Shown: positions 12,107 through 25,436, numbered from the stretch's first letter. The stretch is 64,000 bases of DNA from Cucumis sativus (GCF_000004075.3 NC_026658.2:26028075-26092074), one strand, 5' to 3'. Translations and numbers: made by a program. The notes: a model not told the origin generated them from the sequence alone.

Positions 12107-12433
12107 TCAATCTTCATCGCTGAAGAGAAGGCGAAGCCTGGATGCAAAGTGGCCAGTGGATTCGAGGGATGCCTCATGAAGGAGGCTGCGCTTGATGTTC
12201 TTCATACGGTCAACTAGGGTTTCATGTTCTTGTTTGAGAGCCGTAGTGTCTTCTTGAAGATCGTTGATACGGTACTTCTGACCCAAAGATCGAAAGCTTA
12301 AAAGCAAAATACCAGTCATGGCCAACAACTGAATGAAACTATCCTTGCGTTTTAGTGCGTTAGCATATAACCCAAGTGGCTTTTTAGACATTTGAAATTC
12401 AGGTGTTGAGCTTGACGGAGCTGAAGGCGCCAT
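12107..12433 (-). CDS. small membrane protein with coiled coil, function unknown
   Basis: One exon of 108 codons. The start chosen is the ATG at 12433 (MAPSAPSSST); an in-frame upstream ATG at 12517 lies in a CT-repeat 5' leader and would add a low-complexity MRSRERERE stretch, so it is less likely. After a Ser/Pro-rich start and KKPLGLYANALKRKD comes one hydrophobic segment (about residues 33-47, IQLLAMTGILLLSF), then a charged, heptad-like helix (about 55-85) and an acidic end (FSDED). This looks like a conserved but uncharacterised plant protein with one transmembrane helix; I do not know its role. Short length and clean frame are the main support. Confidence 0.6.
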   Translation of the reverse strand: MAPSAPSSSTPEFQMSKKPLGLYANALKRKDSFIQLLAMTGILLLSFRSLGQKYRINDLQEDTTALKQEHETLVDRMKNIKRSLLHEASLESTGHFASRLRLLFSDED

Positions 12434-12490
12434 GGGAGGACTGTAACAACGAAAACCCCTAGCACGAAGGCACACCAGTAGGCTCAATAA

Positions 12491-12509
12491 CTCTCTCTCT
12501 CTCTCTCTC
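12491..12509. repeat. CT dinucleotide repeat in 5' leader
   Basis: CT/GA run about 75 bases upstream of the chosen start codon of the 108-residue protein gene. Pyrimidine-rich 5' leaders of this kind are common in plant genes. Confidence 0.8.
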
Positions 12510-12529
12510 GATCGCAAAGGGAAGGAGAA

Positions 12530-13884
12530 GCCAATGGTGAGTAAAATCGTCCACGGGTGACTATATTTTTTAAGTTAGCTTTTAACGAATTAAAATTCGC
12601 CACGTCTTCAGGGCATGGTTTGTTGTTTAACGAAAGTGAAATTAAATTACAAATCAAATACTTCAACTTTTCAAAATATTGATATTTATTTATGGTCTTT
12701 AATTATATAAGTTATTGTTACTTTTAATTAAGTTTGTTGCAATTTATAGGAAAACTGTAAAAAATATATCATTGATAAATATACGTAATAAATATTTGTT
12801 TTTAGTGATTTTGTTATAGTAAATAATTTATCAATGTTTTCTATTTTTAAAAACTCATTTTGTTATTAGTATTTTATGTTAATAGATGATAATTTGCTTT
12901 TGTAAAAGCTATTGATGTTGCTCCAATTAACAAATGAATTCAAGTATGGTCAAATATTTCCATTCATTTTCATAAATTTTTATATATTACAAAAATAGAA
13001 CTAATTGATTCAATAAATAGGCATTGAACTTGTAGGTATGGAGAACTAAGCTTAATTTTTTTACTATGTCATTAAATTTGGATTTAAAATTGAAAGTTTA
13101 AAAATGATTGTTAACGAAATTAAAAATCTAAAAGAAAATAGACAATTTGTTGCATTTCAAATAAGAAAATCAAGTACAACAATTACAGGTGGTGAAGAAT
13201 TAAACTATTGATAACCTGTATGAATCAAGGTGGTCATACCAATATTATTAATTCAAGCTCACATTGCTATTCCTAATAGAAGTTAGATCATGACATATGA
13301 TCTAAATCGTAGATATATGTATGTATTATTAACAACAGTTAGAGATATAGATATGTATAAGCTAATAATCACATCATTGCCTCTTAAATTTCTATCTTAA
13401 CTTTCTCTCCAAATAATTTTTACTTTTGAAGAAAAACAATAAAAAAGAATACTTCATTAATTGTTTTAATGAACTAAAATAAAACTAACCTGCATTCTTA
13501 AATAGACTAATAATATTATATATAGTTTGACAACTTGTTCGAGATTTAACATTTTAGTATTTTATAAAGAATTAATTGTTCGATAGACAAATTAAACGAT
13601 ATGAATGGAATTGAAATATTAAAAAAATGAAGAATTAAAGATGGGCTCGAAATGTATTTTACAGCCTCAAGAATCTACAATTAGAATGTAATAAATAGAT
13701 TAAAACATAACATACTCACATAGTTTAGAGGATAATCATATATATATGTTTATAAAAATAAAAGAATAAAAAGGAGCATTAAACCAAGAACAGAAGTTGA
13801 GAGAGAGAGAGAGAGGGAGAGCTAAAACAAAGGCATTGTTGTTGAAGAAGAAGTTCCCAATCCACAAATCTCCAGAAAAATGCA
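12530..13884. other. AT-rich intergenic region
   Basis: No gene seen. The right end (about 13790-13884) is probably the 3' untranslated region of the short BAG6-like paralog, and it carries a GA repeat at 13799-13817. Confidence 0.6.
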
Positions 13885-14804
13885 TTAATCTTCCTGTTCT
13901 GAATTGCTTTCTAAACGTCGGCTTATATCAGTTGCTAATATCTCTAAATATTCCTACAAATTTAGTTCACAAACAAAACCAACCAACAATGACGTACATA
14001 AGAACTAAGAACAGAATTAACAAACTACAAAAATTCACATCAGAAAGTAATTATATAGATAGATAGTACCTCAGCAAGTGAGTCATGGGTGCACAAGTGA
14101 TTAGCAATATCATGAGCACTACTCCCAGAAATACGAGCTGAACTCTCTACCACAGCTCGAAACACATCCATTGGACAATTGGTTGATACAACTCTTTCAG
14201 CTAGATCTTGCAAATCAACCTAATTAAACAATAACAATTAACACCACTTACGTTTCATTAATTATTACCCATATCCATAGTGATCTTAACTATATATTAA
14301 AATTAAACATACAGTTGATTGTTCCATGCGGAGAGTCAAGATTGAACTCCCAAGATCCAAAAGAAGGGCTCCAAATTGTTGCATTCTAAGGCCTACTTGA
14401 ACTAACTCTTCTTGAATTTGACCCCTCACGTTTGGATCACTTGAAGACCCATCTTGCTCGAATCGCTCAGCAATACGCTACGTTTAATTTAATATTGTTG
14501 AAGAAGTAGAAAAGGAAAGGAAGGAAATATATTATATGATTGATTGATTGATTGATTGATACTTACAGGCAATGAAAAAATTGCATAATCACTTAGGAGT
14601 TTTTGTGCATTTCGCAAAACAATACTCAAAGATTCAGGGCTTTGCAGTTCTTGAGGATTGGTGGGCAGTTCAAACCTCGGTGCACCTCCTACAAATTAAA
14701 ATTAATTACTATAACAAAAACTCAATCGAATCAATCAAATCAACAAACAAACAAACATTACCACCATTTTGAGAAATTGATATTGCGCGCTCGAATCGGT
14801 TCAT
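13885..14804 (-). CDS. short tandem paralog of the BAG6-like gene, ubiquitin-like domain lost, frame open
   Basis: Five exons: 14804-14762, 14688-14567, 14477-14313, 14219-14070, 13953-13885, joining to 182 codons. They match parental exons 7 (part), 8, 9, 16 and 17 of the gene at 16684-24776; the last four have identical lengths (122, 165, 150, 69 bases) and phases. By eye 43 of 55 residues agree in the third exon and 34 of 50 in the fourth. Counterparts of parental exons 1-6 (ubiquitin-like domain) and 10-15 (Pro/Gly/Ser-rich middle) are absent. The start is the Met of MNRFERA, which matches an internal Met of the parent; an in-frame stop and a two-base length difference lie just upstream. 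Sequence 5' of the first exon still resembles parental intron 6, so a native promoter is not evident. It may be an expressed truncated gene or a young pseudogene whose frame has survived. Confidence 0.6.
14538..14561. repeat. GATT tetranucleotide repeat
   Basis: About six GATT units directly beside the second exon donor of the short BAG6-like paralog. Confidence 0.85.
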
Positions 14805-14959
14805 GAACTCAGAAATTGTGTAGTCAAAGAATCAATAGTTGATAATGAAGAGAGGAGAAGAGAAGGAAAAAGAAATGGTCAATAAAAATCAAAAGAACCA
14901 AGAAATGAAACGAATCAAGAAATGGATCAATTCACCCATGAGATTAAAATCAAAGAGAA

Positions 14960-16683
14960 AAGAAGAATTAGAATATGAATGTAGTTTGTTGTATTGTTCT
15001 AAATTTTCTGTTTGGGTGATGAATTTACAGGGCAAGAAGGCAACAAAAATTGAAGAGTGAAGAAAAAAAAAAGGAAAGGCTTACAATTTTTTGTATCTCA
15101 CAAAATTAAGTGTTTCATCGATTTTCTTCCCTTTCTGGTCAATGAATTCTCCGAATAAAAAGCATCTCATTCTGACTATCAAAACTATAAAATTAGTTTT
15201 TCTTTTTTCTTAATTTTATTACCACAAAAAATAGAAATAAATAAACTCTTTATTTATTTATTGAAACAGCACCAAATCAGCATTTTTTATTTTTTATTTT
15301 AAAATTTTGCCTTTTATTTTCTTTTTAAAAAATTGCACGTTCATGAGAAAATCAATCATTTTCTGGTTGGTTTTCAAAAGAAAAATAGACTTTTCATCCA
15401 AATTTTTATTCTCAATAGTGTTCTTGGTTCTGTTATTTTAAAGATAGTGTGAGATCCACTACTATTAAAAGAATATATGCTAATGGAAACAAATTGTGCC
15501 AAAACGAGAGTAGTGCCCTTGAATCTCGACCATTTTTTTTTTTTTTTAATGTTAAGTTGATATGTTTTTATTTCTAAATAGATGCTTTTTTCGATCAATT
15601 AAAAAGAAACAGATTTGTTTTTCTAAGTTAATTTCCCTTGGAAGAAAAGAAACTCTAGTGTTTTGAATGAACTGTTATTCTGACACTTGAAATTTGTATT
15701 TTGGTATCAAATTTGTATAGATGTTAGTTTAGAGTGATTTAGTAAATATTGGCCAATTAATAAATTGTCAGATAATCAGTTTATTGGTCTGCTAATCGGT
15801 TGTTTAGATGTAATAACAAGTTATGATGCATTTACATAATCCTCCATTGTTGTTAATCGTTGAGTAATTTTTGTTTCACCCAACTTTCATTGCTGTATGT
15901 AACATCTTTATCACATTTTATTGAGAAAATAGTTTTAATTCTTATGGATAACCAAAAAAAAAATTATTTACAAAATATAAAAGAAACAATAGTCAACTAT
16001 TATTAGTAGGATAGATTTTATTATATTTTATAAATAGTCTCAAATCTCTCTATTCAAAATTAGGCTTGAATTGTCATTAACATAAAAAATGTGTACGTTT
16101 GTATTAATCTTTGAACTTTGATGAATATGCTTAAAGTCTCGAATTCAGAGCACGATAGTGATAGCAGGATAGTAGAAATTGACAATTGACGTTCTTGATT
16201 GACTGGCAAGGGCAAGAGAAGTCAATTGGAAGTGGCAGGATTTAAGATCAAGAAGATTGATATCTGGCAAGAAATTGATTGCAAAGCATAAAGAATATCT
16301 ATAAATTGTGAAAATCAAAATACACAACCATTAATAAATAATATTGAATTTCATAACAATAATCTCAAGAGGATTCGAAAATATGTCCATCCTCTCATGA
16401 ACCAGAAAAGGAAAAAGAAAAAGGGAAGGTATTTTACAACCTAGAGAATCTACAATTAAAGGAAAAGCAAAACATGAGATTTAAAGGAGATGGTAACATA
16501 AAGTTACTTTGGAGCATCAACAATCTTGTGTATGAAGACAAAGCCAGATGGGAAAAGAAAGGATATAAATAATCAATTCACCATATTACCAGAGCGCCAA
16601 GCAAAGCCACTGTTCCCACCCATGAAATCTATATTATATATAAAATAATAATATACCCTCTTCCGCTTCCCCACGTATGCATT
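14960..16683. other. intergenic between the two BAG6-like copies
   Basis: AT-rich, no gene seen. The left edge (about 14830-14910) still shows similarity to parental intron 6, so the duplication border lies near there. The right edge is the 3' untranslated region of the full-length copy, and 16600-16750 resembles 13850-13950. Confidence 0.55.
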
Positions 16684-19600
16684 TTACTTTTCCTGATCTG
16701 AATTCCCTTGTAACCGTCGGTTTACATCACTGGATAACATCTCTACATATTCCTACAAACCAACCATATATTCACACCGAGCATCCTATCAGAACACAAG
16801 AACTCAAATCTACAAAATATCTTAACTTATATTATGCATCCTATAATAATAATATATTTATTCACCTTAGCAAGTCTCTCGTCGCTGCACAACTCATTTG
16901 CGATATCTTCGCTACTACTGCCAGAAAGCCGAGCTGAACTCTCAACTACAGCACGAAAGACGTCCCTTGGTGAATTGGTAGATGTGATCCTTCGAGCAAG
17001 ATCTTGGGAGTCGATCTAGAAAACATGAAATCATTAGTAGAGTTCATAATGAATAAGAACAGAAAAGAGAGATTCATCATTCCAAACGATATCCATAAGG
17101 GCATGAGTTAAAACCAACTCTTCGAGGTACTTAGAAACTTCGAATAATCAGACAGGACTAGGATTACAATTGAATTAAATTAAATTGAACATATTAAACA
17201 AACCTGAAAATTTGGATCGTTAGATGTTTCCAACCCACAACCAGACCTCTCGCTATGAACGTGAGGCGTTGGCTCTCTTTCAAGGTTTGACGAAAGTGGT
17301 TGCCTTGGCTCTCTGTTCATGCTAGAGGAAGACGGTTGCATTGGCCCTCCTCCAAGCACTTGAGAGACGATGGGCATCATCTGTTGGAACATCCTGGACA
17401 AATCGATACCACCAACACCACCACCTTGGCCTCTACCTGACCCAGCAAACATGTGCTCAATATCTTGAGGGTCAACCTGCTGAGCAATTTGATTGACCGT
17501 GTTTCTCATCTGAGGGCTTTGCGTGAGCTGTTGCAACATGTTCCTCAAAACATCAGGAGAACCAACGCCAGCTTGCTCAGAAAGCCCTGTCAATAGACCA
17601 TTCAAAGCAGGACTTTGCAAAACTTGGGACATACTGCTTCCCAGATCAATTTGGCCGTCAGAACCTGACCCATGCAAGGCTCTGCCAGCCACAGTCGGGT
17701 TAACAGTTGAATGTAGGCCTGAGGGTTCACGAGCATTTGACCTATTCATGGAAGCACTGGAGGCAAGAGATTGTAAAAACTGCTGGCCTGTAGAGCCCTG
17801 GCTGGGGCTGGTTCCGCTGCTACCCCCTTTAGCCTGCGAAATTTGCTGCCTGCCTCGCCTCTGATCAACCAATTACCAAGAGGAAAAAATGACATAATTA
17901 AGAGAGAACAAAAGAAGATGAAAACGAACCAAAGAGATTTGTGTATTCTTTTAGTTTGGGGACCTAAACCTCCCAATGAGAATTGCAAATTAAACTCCAA
18001 TATCACAAGAACTATCCACGGAGTGAATATGAATCTCATCTCAGTATAATTGATGCCCTATAATGCTTCTAAGACGAGTGTCACTAATTCCAATCAACCA
18101 CAAAAGGTTTCCACACTACATATTCTCGAAAAAAAACCATCCGGATCCAACCGTAAAAGGATAGAGCCCAATAGTGTTCTATGAACTAAAACAATTGAAG
18201 CAGAAGTCCAACTGCTCCACATTGACTATAGGCACAACATGTATAGTTCAACAATAGGCCATCTGAACAGAGATCTATTATAGCAACCAACGTGAATGAT
18301 TATCAAAATAAAAAAAATAAACAGCTTCATCTTACCGGACGTTCCAAACCCCCCAGTCCAAGTCCGAGTGGAACAGCTTGGGAAGGCCCTGTTCCCGTGC
18401 TCTTCTCACAAGATGCCTGACTTTGAAAATTTTCTTCATTTCTTCCAACAAATTCAGATCCTCCATCACCAGAGCATGTTGGTAAATCCGGTGGGTTTAC
18501 ACCCCCTGTATCTCGACAAATATTGTCTGGGTTTACAATCTGTGGTTGGTTAAAACTAGATTTAGCATTTAATCCCATAAAAGGACTGGCTTAAAAAAGG
18601 ACTGGGAAGAGTGAGAAGGAAAAATATTGTACCGAATTTCTACCTTGTTAATTCCATTTTCTGGGTTCTGCGCATGTAATGACTCACTCGACTCTCCACC
18701 AACGTCCCTTTTCGTATCACTGTGCTGTTCACTCCCTTGTCCAGAACCACTAGAAGAATTCTGAACTGCTGTTTGCACTTGACCTGAATACAAGATGTTC
18801 AATAGAAATGAAAAATGTAAATTACACTGGTGATCAAACAACTAGTATACCTGATTCAGTAGGGCTACCACCTCCAACATTACCAACTAAATCTCTAATT
18901 CGTGAATTGACATCAGCAATAATGGAGGACAATGAAACGGAATCAGGGAAAGGCTGGGAAAAAGAAACACCTTCACCAGGTTGTACAGCCGCAGAAATCG
19001 AAACGCCTAGTGGATGTTGAATGTTGACTGCAGGAGGTGCCTGTGCTACACTTGAATCTGTAGGTCCACTGACCACATTCTGACGCTCTGCAGGTGCACC
19101 CTCCCCATTATTTGACCTGGTACCAACTGCAGGTGGCAGAACTTAGGAGAAAGCACATTGCATTGCATGAAAATAACACACCATATAAACACCATCATCC
19201 TCACCAGCATGTATGTGAATGTTGATGTGCCTAGGGGCAGTTCCAATACCAACTGCACCGACAGAAACTGGGTTTGATGGTAGTACAGCACCACCCAGGA
19301 GAGAATTAGTTTGAAGGGGGAAAGGCTGCAAAAGGAGAAGATGCGATGATTTACAATGAGCAAAACTCACAAAAGCATGGAACCGGATACTGTAAATGAG
19401 TGGAATAACCGAACAGCATCTATGATTTTGATTTTTGAATACATTAGAGAAAGAGAATCATGCTTGGAAACATTTTTGGACTACTATGCACTTGAGTTTT
19501 TATATTTACTAGCACATCATTATTAATATTTAACTAATTATTTAAATATTATAAGAGCAACTTCTCTCATCATTAAAACTAATTATGTAAATCAAATGTA

Positions 19601-22600
19601 CATATTTATTTAGAAGCACAATAATTTGTATGGTTCTGTTGAAAATATGTAAAGAAAAAACCCATTCATCCAGACACCCCAGCCCAAATATATTTTGCAA
19701 TGAAAGAAAGAACTTTCCAAACAAATCAGCAAACGAACAGAAATTACTTTTAACAAGAGTCAGCGCTAACCTGAACCATCAAGGGATTTGGCCCCATAGG
19801 AGAGATATACACTGCGGGGCCAGCATTAATAACTGACTCAACCTGCAGAAGCAAAAAAAAAAAAACATTAATACAATTACAAATCAAAAGTTTGAACCAG
19901 GATTTTTCCTTTTTTGCGGAAAACATTTCCACACAAATTTGAATTGTTGATTTAACCAGGAAAAATAACAACTTACAGGTGACTGCCCCATGCGGAGTGT
20001 CAAGATTGTACGACCCAGTTCCAGAAGAAGGGAGCCAAATTGTTGCATCCTAAGTCCTACTTGTACTGACTCTTCCTGAATTTGACCCCTCACTGTAGGA
20101 TCAGTGGAAGAGCTATTTTGCTCCAATCGCTCAGCAATGCGCTAAATATTATTCACAAACACACAAGGAATAAGATTCGCAATGTTTAGAAGCATAGTTC
20201 AGCTGATTGTACTTTGAATTTTGAAATGTATAAAGTAAGATATGTACTGGAAAGGGAATGCAAATTTACTCATCAGTCATCCCATATTCTATGCATTCAG
20301 ATCCATGTACCTTATTTATTAAGATACTACAACACTTGATAAAGAAATCTTTTGGACACCGTCATAAATGACTGAGGAGTTCTCACAAGCAATTCATTTT
20401 AATCCCAGGGGAAAGTCTCAAGAACCCTATAGGCAAAATCGGGCACCTTTTTAAGAACTTTAGCTTATCAGCCTTAGTTGCCAATTGACGCTCTTTTTGT
20501 AATCACCTCTAGGTCTTGGGTTTCCCCTTATTTCAATGAAATGTTTGTTTCTTACCAAAAGAATAAAGAAATAAAAAGAGGCTAAAATTACACCAACAAC
20601 AGTAAATTCTTTGTCCACTGTACATTCTACATCCCCAGCTTCCAGAAGCGGTCAATTTCGAGAAAAGAAATAAGTGTAGTACTTACGGATAGTGAAGATA
20701 TGGCATAATCACTTAGAAGCCGTTGAGCATGACGCAAGACAATGCTCAAAGATTCAGTGGTTGGCAAACCTTGGGGATTTGTAGGCAGTTCCACCCTGGT
20801 TAGATCTCCTATGTTATCATAAAATGTGAAAAGGAAATTGTTATTAGTCCAAAAAAGAAAAATTAAGAAATATAAATTAAAGAATGAAGAAAACTGTTGA
20901 AATTAAGCATCTAATTAAACTATCAAATCGATAATATTGTGGTTTAGTGCTTACCGCCATTCTGAGATATTGCCAACTCCATACGGTTCATGAACTCAGA
21001 AAGTGTTGTTATAGAATCAGGAATGGGCTAAAAGTAGAAGAGTAGACAAATGGTCAATAGGAGAACCAAGAGACCAACCCTCTCAAGCAATATAAATCAA
21101 AATTTGGATCATGTACAGAAAAAGGCACACTACCGAATGAATGGAAGGAACTGATACAGCTGCACTGGCAAGTGGAATTTGAATCATGTGAGGAAAACTT
21201 TGTGATGGTTGGCCGGGAAATGCCTGTCCGGTTTGAGCCTGACTTGTTGCTTGTCCTCCAACCCCATTATTAGCTCTAAATGTTTCATTTCCTTGATTTG
21301 CTGTTCCACGATTGTTAGGCTGTAAGAGCATAACCACATCAACCAGATTTTATATGATATACAAAAAATAATAATAATAAATGAAGTCTCAATTAAAATG
21401 TCGTAGGAATATGATATTGACAACAACAACAAAAATGATGTTTAAAGCTACTGAAACCATGCAATTAAGATGGAATATGATTAAAAAAACAACAATTAAA
21501 TATTAGAGAGAACTACAGACATATGAGAGAACTACAACACAGCCACATAACATAACTATTTTAAAAAAGAAAAGGAAAAAATGAAAAGGCAAGCTCACTT
21601 GTGTACATTTTCACTGGGGGAGATACGTTTTATTTAGGATTAGGAAACATACATGATATCAAGAAAAAGACAGAGGTGATGAGAAATCAACTCAAAGCAG
21701 AGGGAAGTTGGAATAAAAACATTTCCTCCAATTGGATTTAATAACAATAACATCAATTTGATAAAGAGAAAAAAAATTCCAAAAGAAGCCTTGCTAAGAA
21801 CTTTGATTCAATCAAGAAAATTATTAGTCCATGGTATACAATGATTTTTTCAACGTGCATTTGTAGATATTTAGTTTAATCTCAACTATTATTAATTAAT
21901 AGTAAACATGTTTTATGTTATAAATTTGGTATAATTATCATTTTACAAAATTATATAATTTAGAATGTGTTATTACACTAAATGTTCGATGGTATCAATT
22001 TCATGTAATTATCACTAAATGTTATACGATTTATGAGATCTTATACAGTTGAGCCATAGAAAATTTTATTTAAATAACGAGATGCTACAATTTTTTATTT
22101 TAAAAAATTTTAAATGAATGATTATTATTATTTAAAAAAAGTTAGATTTTTTTAGTAGAAATACTATATCTGTAAAAATGAATCAAATACAGTTTTTTTA
22201 AAAAAATTGCTAGCAAAGCAGGACCTAAAATATCCCAAACTTCCCAACAATTCTTGATTTTTCATGGAAACATACATCATTTATCGTTTTTTTTTTTTTT
22301 TGAGTTTGTACACCGCTATCGTTTAAAGTTAAAGAACTCCTCACTTACCCCTGAAGACTGCATGCCAGTAGGGATGTTTGTATTTTGGCCGCTTAGTCCA
22401 ATGGAATTCAGAACCGCCCCAATAACCTAAAAAAAAAAATAATAAGTAAGTAATAGTTTCACTTGCTACTGGTCTAGTGGATTAAATTAATAAGATGAGA
22501 ATCCATTATAAGCACATAAATAATAATAACAAACAAATAAACAGAAGGCCAAAAGGAAAAAAAAAAACATTAAGATATGTACCCGTGAAAGATCAGGAAC

Positions 22601-24776
22601 AATTCCTTCACCTTGATCTCCAACATTAAACGTTCCTAAAACCACACTATGCGCAATTTGTCCAACACGATTTCGAGGGGCACCAACTCCAGCTTCGTTA
22701 CCGGTCGATGAAGGTACTAAGAAGCAAATAAAAGAAAACTTAAGAAAATTAACTAACTCACGGTGTTCACAAATTCTCAAACCTAGAACTCTATCTAGCA
22801 TACCATTCCCTGGTCTGTCACCGGAGCTACTTTCAGATGGTGCATGCTGCTGAGTTGGTTGCCTTTCAACTAAATGCAATGTATGTCCATTTTCCAAATC
22901 TTAAAGCGTTAAGAAACTATAGTCCAAAAATCCAAATGCGTAAACAGTTCACTCAATTGCACAAAAAGAAGTATCAAACAGCAAAACTAAGCAACAAATT
23001 TTCCAAGGCCGCAAATATAGACAATTAGCATATGCATAGACAGTACTTTACTAAAAGTTAAGGCTGTCCTGTCATTAAAACTAACTAAATAATATAAGAA
23101 TCACAACTTTGTTAACATTTTAGCTAGTTGAACCCCATTTCTTTGGTGGTTCTGTGGATCTCGTTTTCTGTATGCCCTTGTATTTTTTTCATTTTTTTCC
23201 AATCAAAGTTGTGTTTTCTATCAATAAATAAATAAAAAGATTACAAATAGTTACAAAATGTCATACTTTAATCTAAATAATGCTTAAGAAGAAATTCCCA
23301 TGCGCAATGTCAACACATATGCTATTGGCTTTTGAAATCAACTTCACCATATTATTGAAATAGCTGGTCTTGACCATCAACGTGCAAATCAATCAAGTAT
23401 CATATAACAGATTATTACCCAATTCATTTGAGATCAAACATGCAGGTTAGGAAGCAAGTGCACCCTACACGAAAAATGTGGCAAAAAGGTTTGCAACTAA
23501 GAAAATAGGACACATGGTGGGAAAAGAAAAGGCGAAATGTAAAACAAATGTTCAAGAGAAATAAATTCAATGCAGAAAATGGAAGGATACAATATTCAGA
23601 AAGAGAACATTCATCCTTTAAAACCTTTCCCCTGAATATCAAACGTTGCTGATTCACTGGGATTCCTATTTCATTTGCAATTTTCTCCTTGAACAATTGA
23701 ACTGGCATCTAATACATTGAAAAACAAAGAGAATGCGTGAGGAATGTGCATGAACAGCAGACTTGAATATTAAAAAGGGGGAAGGGCTACTCGTTTCCCC
23801 TTCTGGTATATTTTTTAACACTAAAATTGATGTTTTTTTTTTCTTTTTAATCATTTTTCTCTCTTTAAGAGCAATGATTTTCCCAAGTAAAATGCATATA
23901 ATCATGGCTACAAAAAGTTTTTTTTGTTCTAATAGATAAATAACAATTTCATTGATAATTCTCTTTTGTTGATACATTCAAGATTCTTATAAGAAAAAAT
24001 AAGGGTATGTTTGGCAGGAAACTCAAATTATGTTCTATGTTTTCAGATTGACTGAGTTAAGCAAAAATGAGTTTGGTTGGTCTTCGAAAACTATTTCCGG
24101 ACTTTGTGATCCAAACCAAACAAATTCTGAAAAACAACTTTGTCATGTTTTCAGTGTATCCAGATCTTGAATTCAAAATTTTAAAATAAAACATTAGGTT
24201 CAAAATGATAAAAGCAATAACATATATAGCATTTCATGTTAGAAGCTCAATTAATTTTCATCAAACAAAATATCAAATATATTATATATTATATTATACG
24301 ACGCTACAAAATAATAATAATATAAAATTTTCAACTTATTAATAATAATATAAAATTTTCAACATATAATAAGTTCATATACTAATTAGTAATAGTTTAT
24401 TTTCAACATAGTATTTAGTGTATAGATATACTTTCAAACACATTTTGAAAATTTGATTAAATTGGAATTTAATTAATGAATCTGCTACCAAACATATATC
24501 TTAAAACATGAAATAAATCTCTATTTTCTTTGAATCTCTTTTCAAAATTCTGTCTCTAGATTGCCTACCAAACCCCAAGTAATTTAAGTAACATTTCAAA
24601 CAAAAGAAAAAAAGAGTAATTTTCTTTCTAGAAAAAAGTTCACTTCTTACATCTTTATTCACGTGAAAACTGTAGATATGTGAATCTAAAGTCTTAATGT
24701 TCAGCTCAATAATGGAAGTTCCAGGCTCGCCGGAATTACTGCTGGTGCTGGAACCTTCATGTGAATGGTCCGCCAT
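16684..24776 (-). CDS. ubiquitin-like domain protein of the BAG6/Scythe type
   Basis: Seventeen coding exons: 24776-24651, 23708-23591, 22899-22804, 22716-22583, 22426-22349, 21319-21134, 21027-20955, 20808-20687, 20141-19977, 19842-19771, 19325-19205, 19141-18851, 18783-18644, 18539-18336, 17860-17204, 17015-16866, 16752-16684. All junctions keep frame, giving 933 codons plus stop. Residues about 22-97 are a ubiquitin-like domain (IIELNIKTL, KEKIANEIGIPVNQQRLIF, GHTLHLVE). The rest is low-complexity Gln/Ser/Pro/Gly-rich with conserved islands (GLRMQQFG, FRAVVESSARLSGSS). Animal BAG6 is a chaperone that guides exposed hydrophobic proteins to tail-anchor insertion or proteasomal decay; a like role in this plant protein is inference. 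A 5' untranslated exon ending at 25436 and a 637-base leader intron (25435-24799) are likely. Intron 1 holds a small transposon relic. Confidence 0.88.
24003..24576. mobile_element. probable MITE (hAT-like ends) in intron 1 of the BAG6-like gene
   Basis: The left end GGGTATGTTTGGCAGG and the right end CCTACCAAACCCC are imperfect inverted repeats, and the inside is AT-rich without coding capacity. A second right-end-like motif (CTACCAAACATATATC) at about 24485-24500 suggests an internal duplication or a nested end. No clean target-site duplication is visible. GGG-TGTTTGG ends are typical of hAT-type small elements in dicots. Confidence 0.4.
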
Positions 24777-24798
24777 GCTAATCGACTTCAGCTACCGT

Positions 24799-25436
24799 CT
24801 AAATAAATAGGCGCATTCAGAAACAATACCCCAGTCCAAGAATGAAAACCATAATGGATATATGGCAATAACTAACAAGTCAAAGCAGATACATTCGTCG
24901 TGGGGGAGCTGTTTGGAGCGGAAAGGCCGCACCAACTCAACGCCCCCCCCATACAATAGATAGCACTTTGAACGCGGGTACTACAAATAAGGATGAAATG
25001 GCAATGGTTCCATTGCAAACCTATTCAAATTTGTTTACATATTAGCGACGCTATAATGTGAGAGACCTCCGTTCGCGCCAACAGAAAATGGGCAACAATG
25101 AGATATTAAGATCTAATGAAATGCCCTCAATCTCCGCAAAAATCTAGTCAAGTTAAATCAAACTAGCACAGCTCTTGGGGAAGAAGTTGCTGTATGCATT
25201 TAAGTTCCGTTGAAAATGATGGTTGAGGAATAACAGGAGTAAGGAAAGATGTCAAAGAACAAAAAGAATCATACATGGAAACATAAAAAGTAGAATAAAG
25301 GTAAAGATCCAATTATGAAGGAAAGAATCATCCAACCAACGAACAGAAAACCCGACGATCCCGATGGAAATGAAATCAAGAGACGAAAATACAATCCGCC
25401 TAGGGTTTTCGGAAGCTACGACAAAAAGAACGTACC
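24799..25436 (-). other. 5' leader intron of the BAG6-like gene
   Basis: A donor (AAGAG before GTACG) at 25436/25435 and an acceptor (TTTAG before ACGGTAGC) at 24799/24798 bracket AT-rich sequence just upstream of the start codon. Leader introns are common in broadly expressed plant genes. Support is splice consensus only. Confidence 0.45.
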
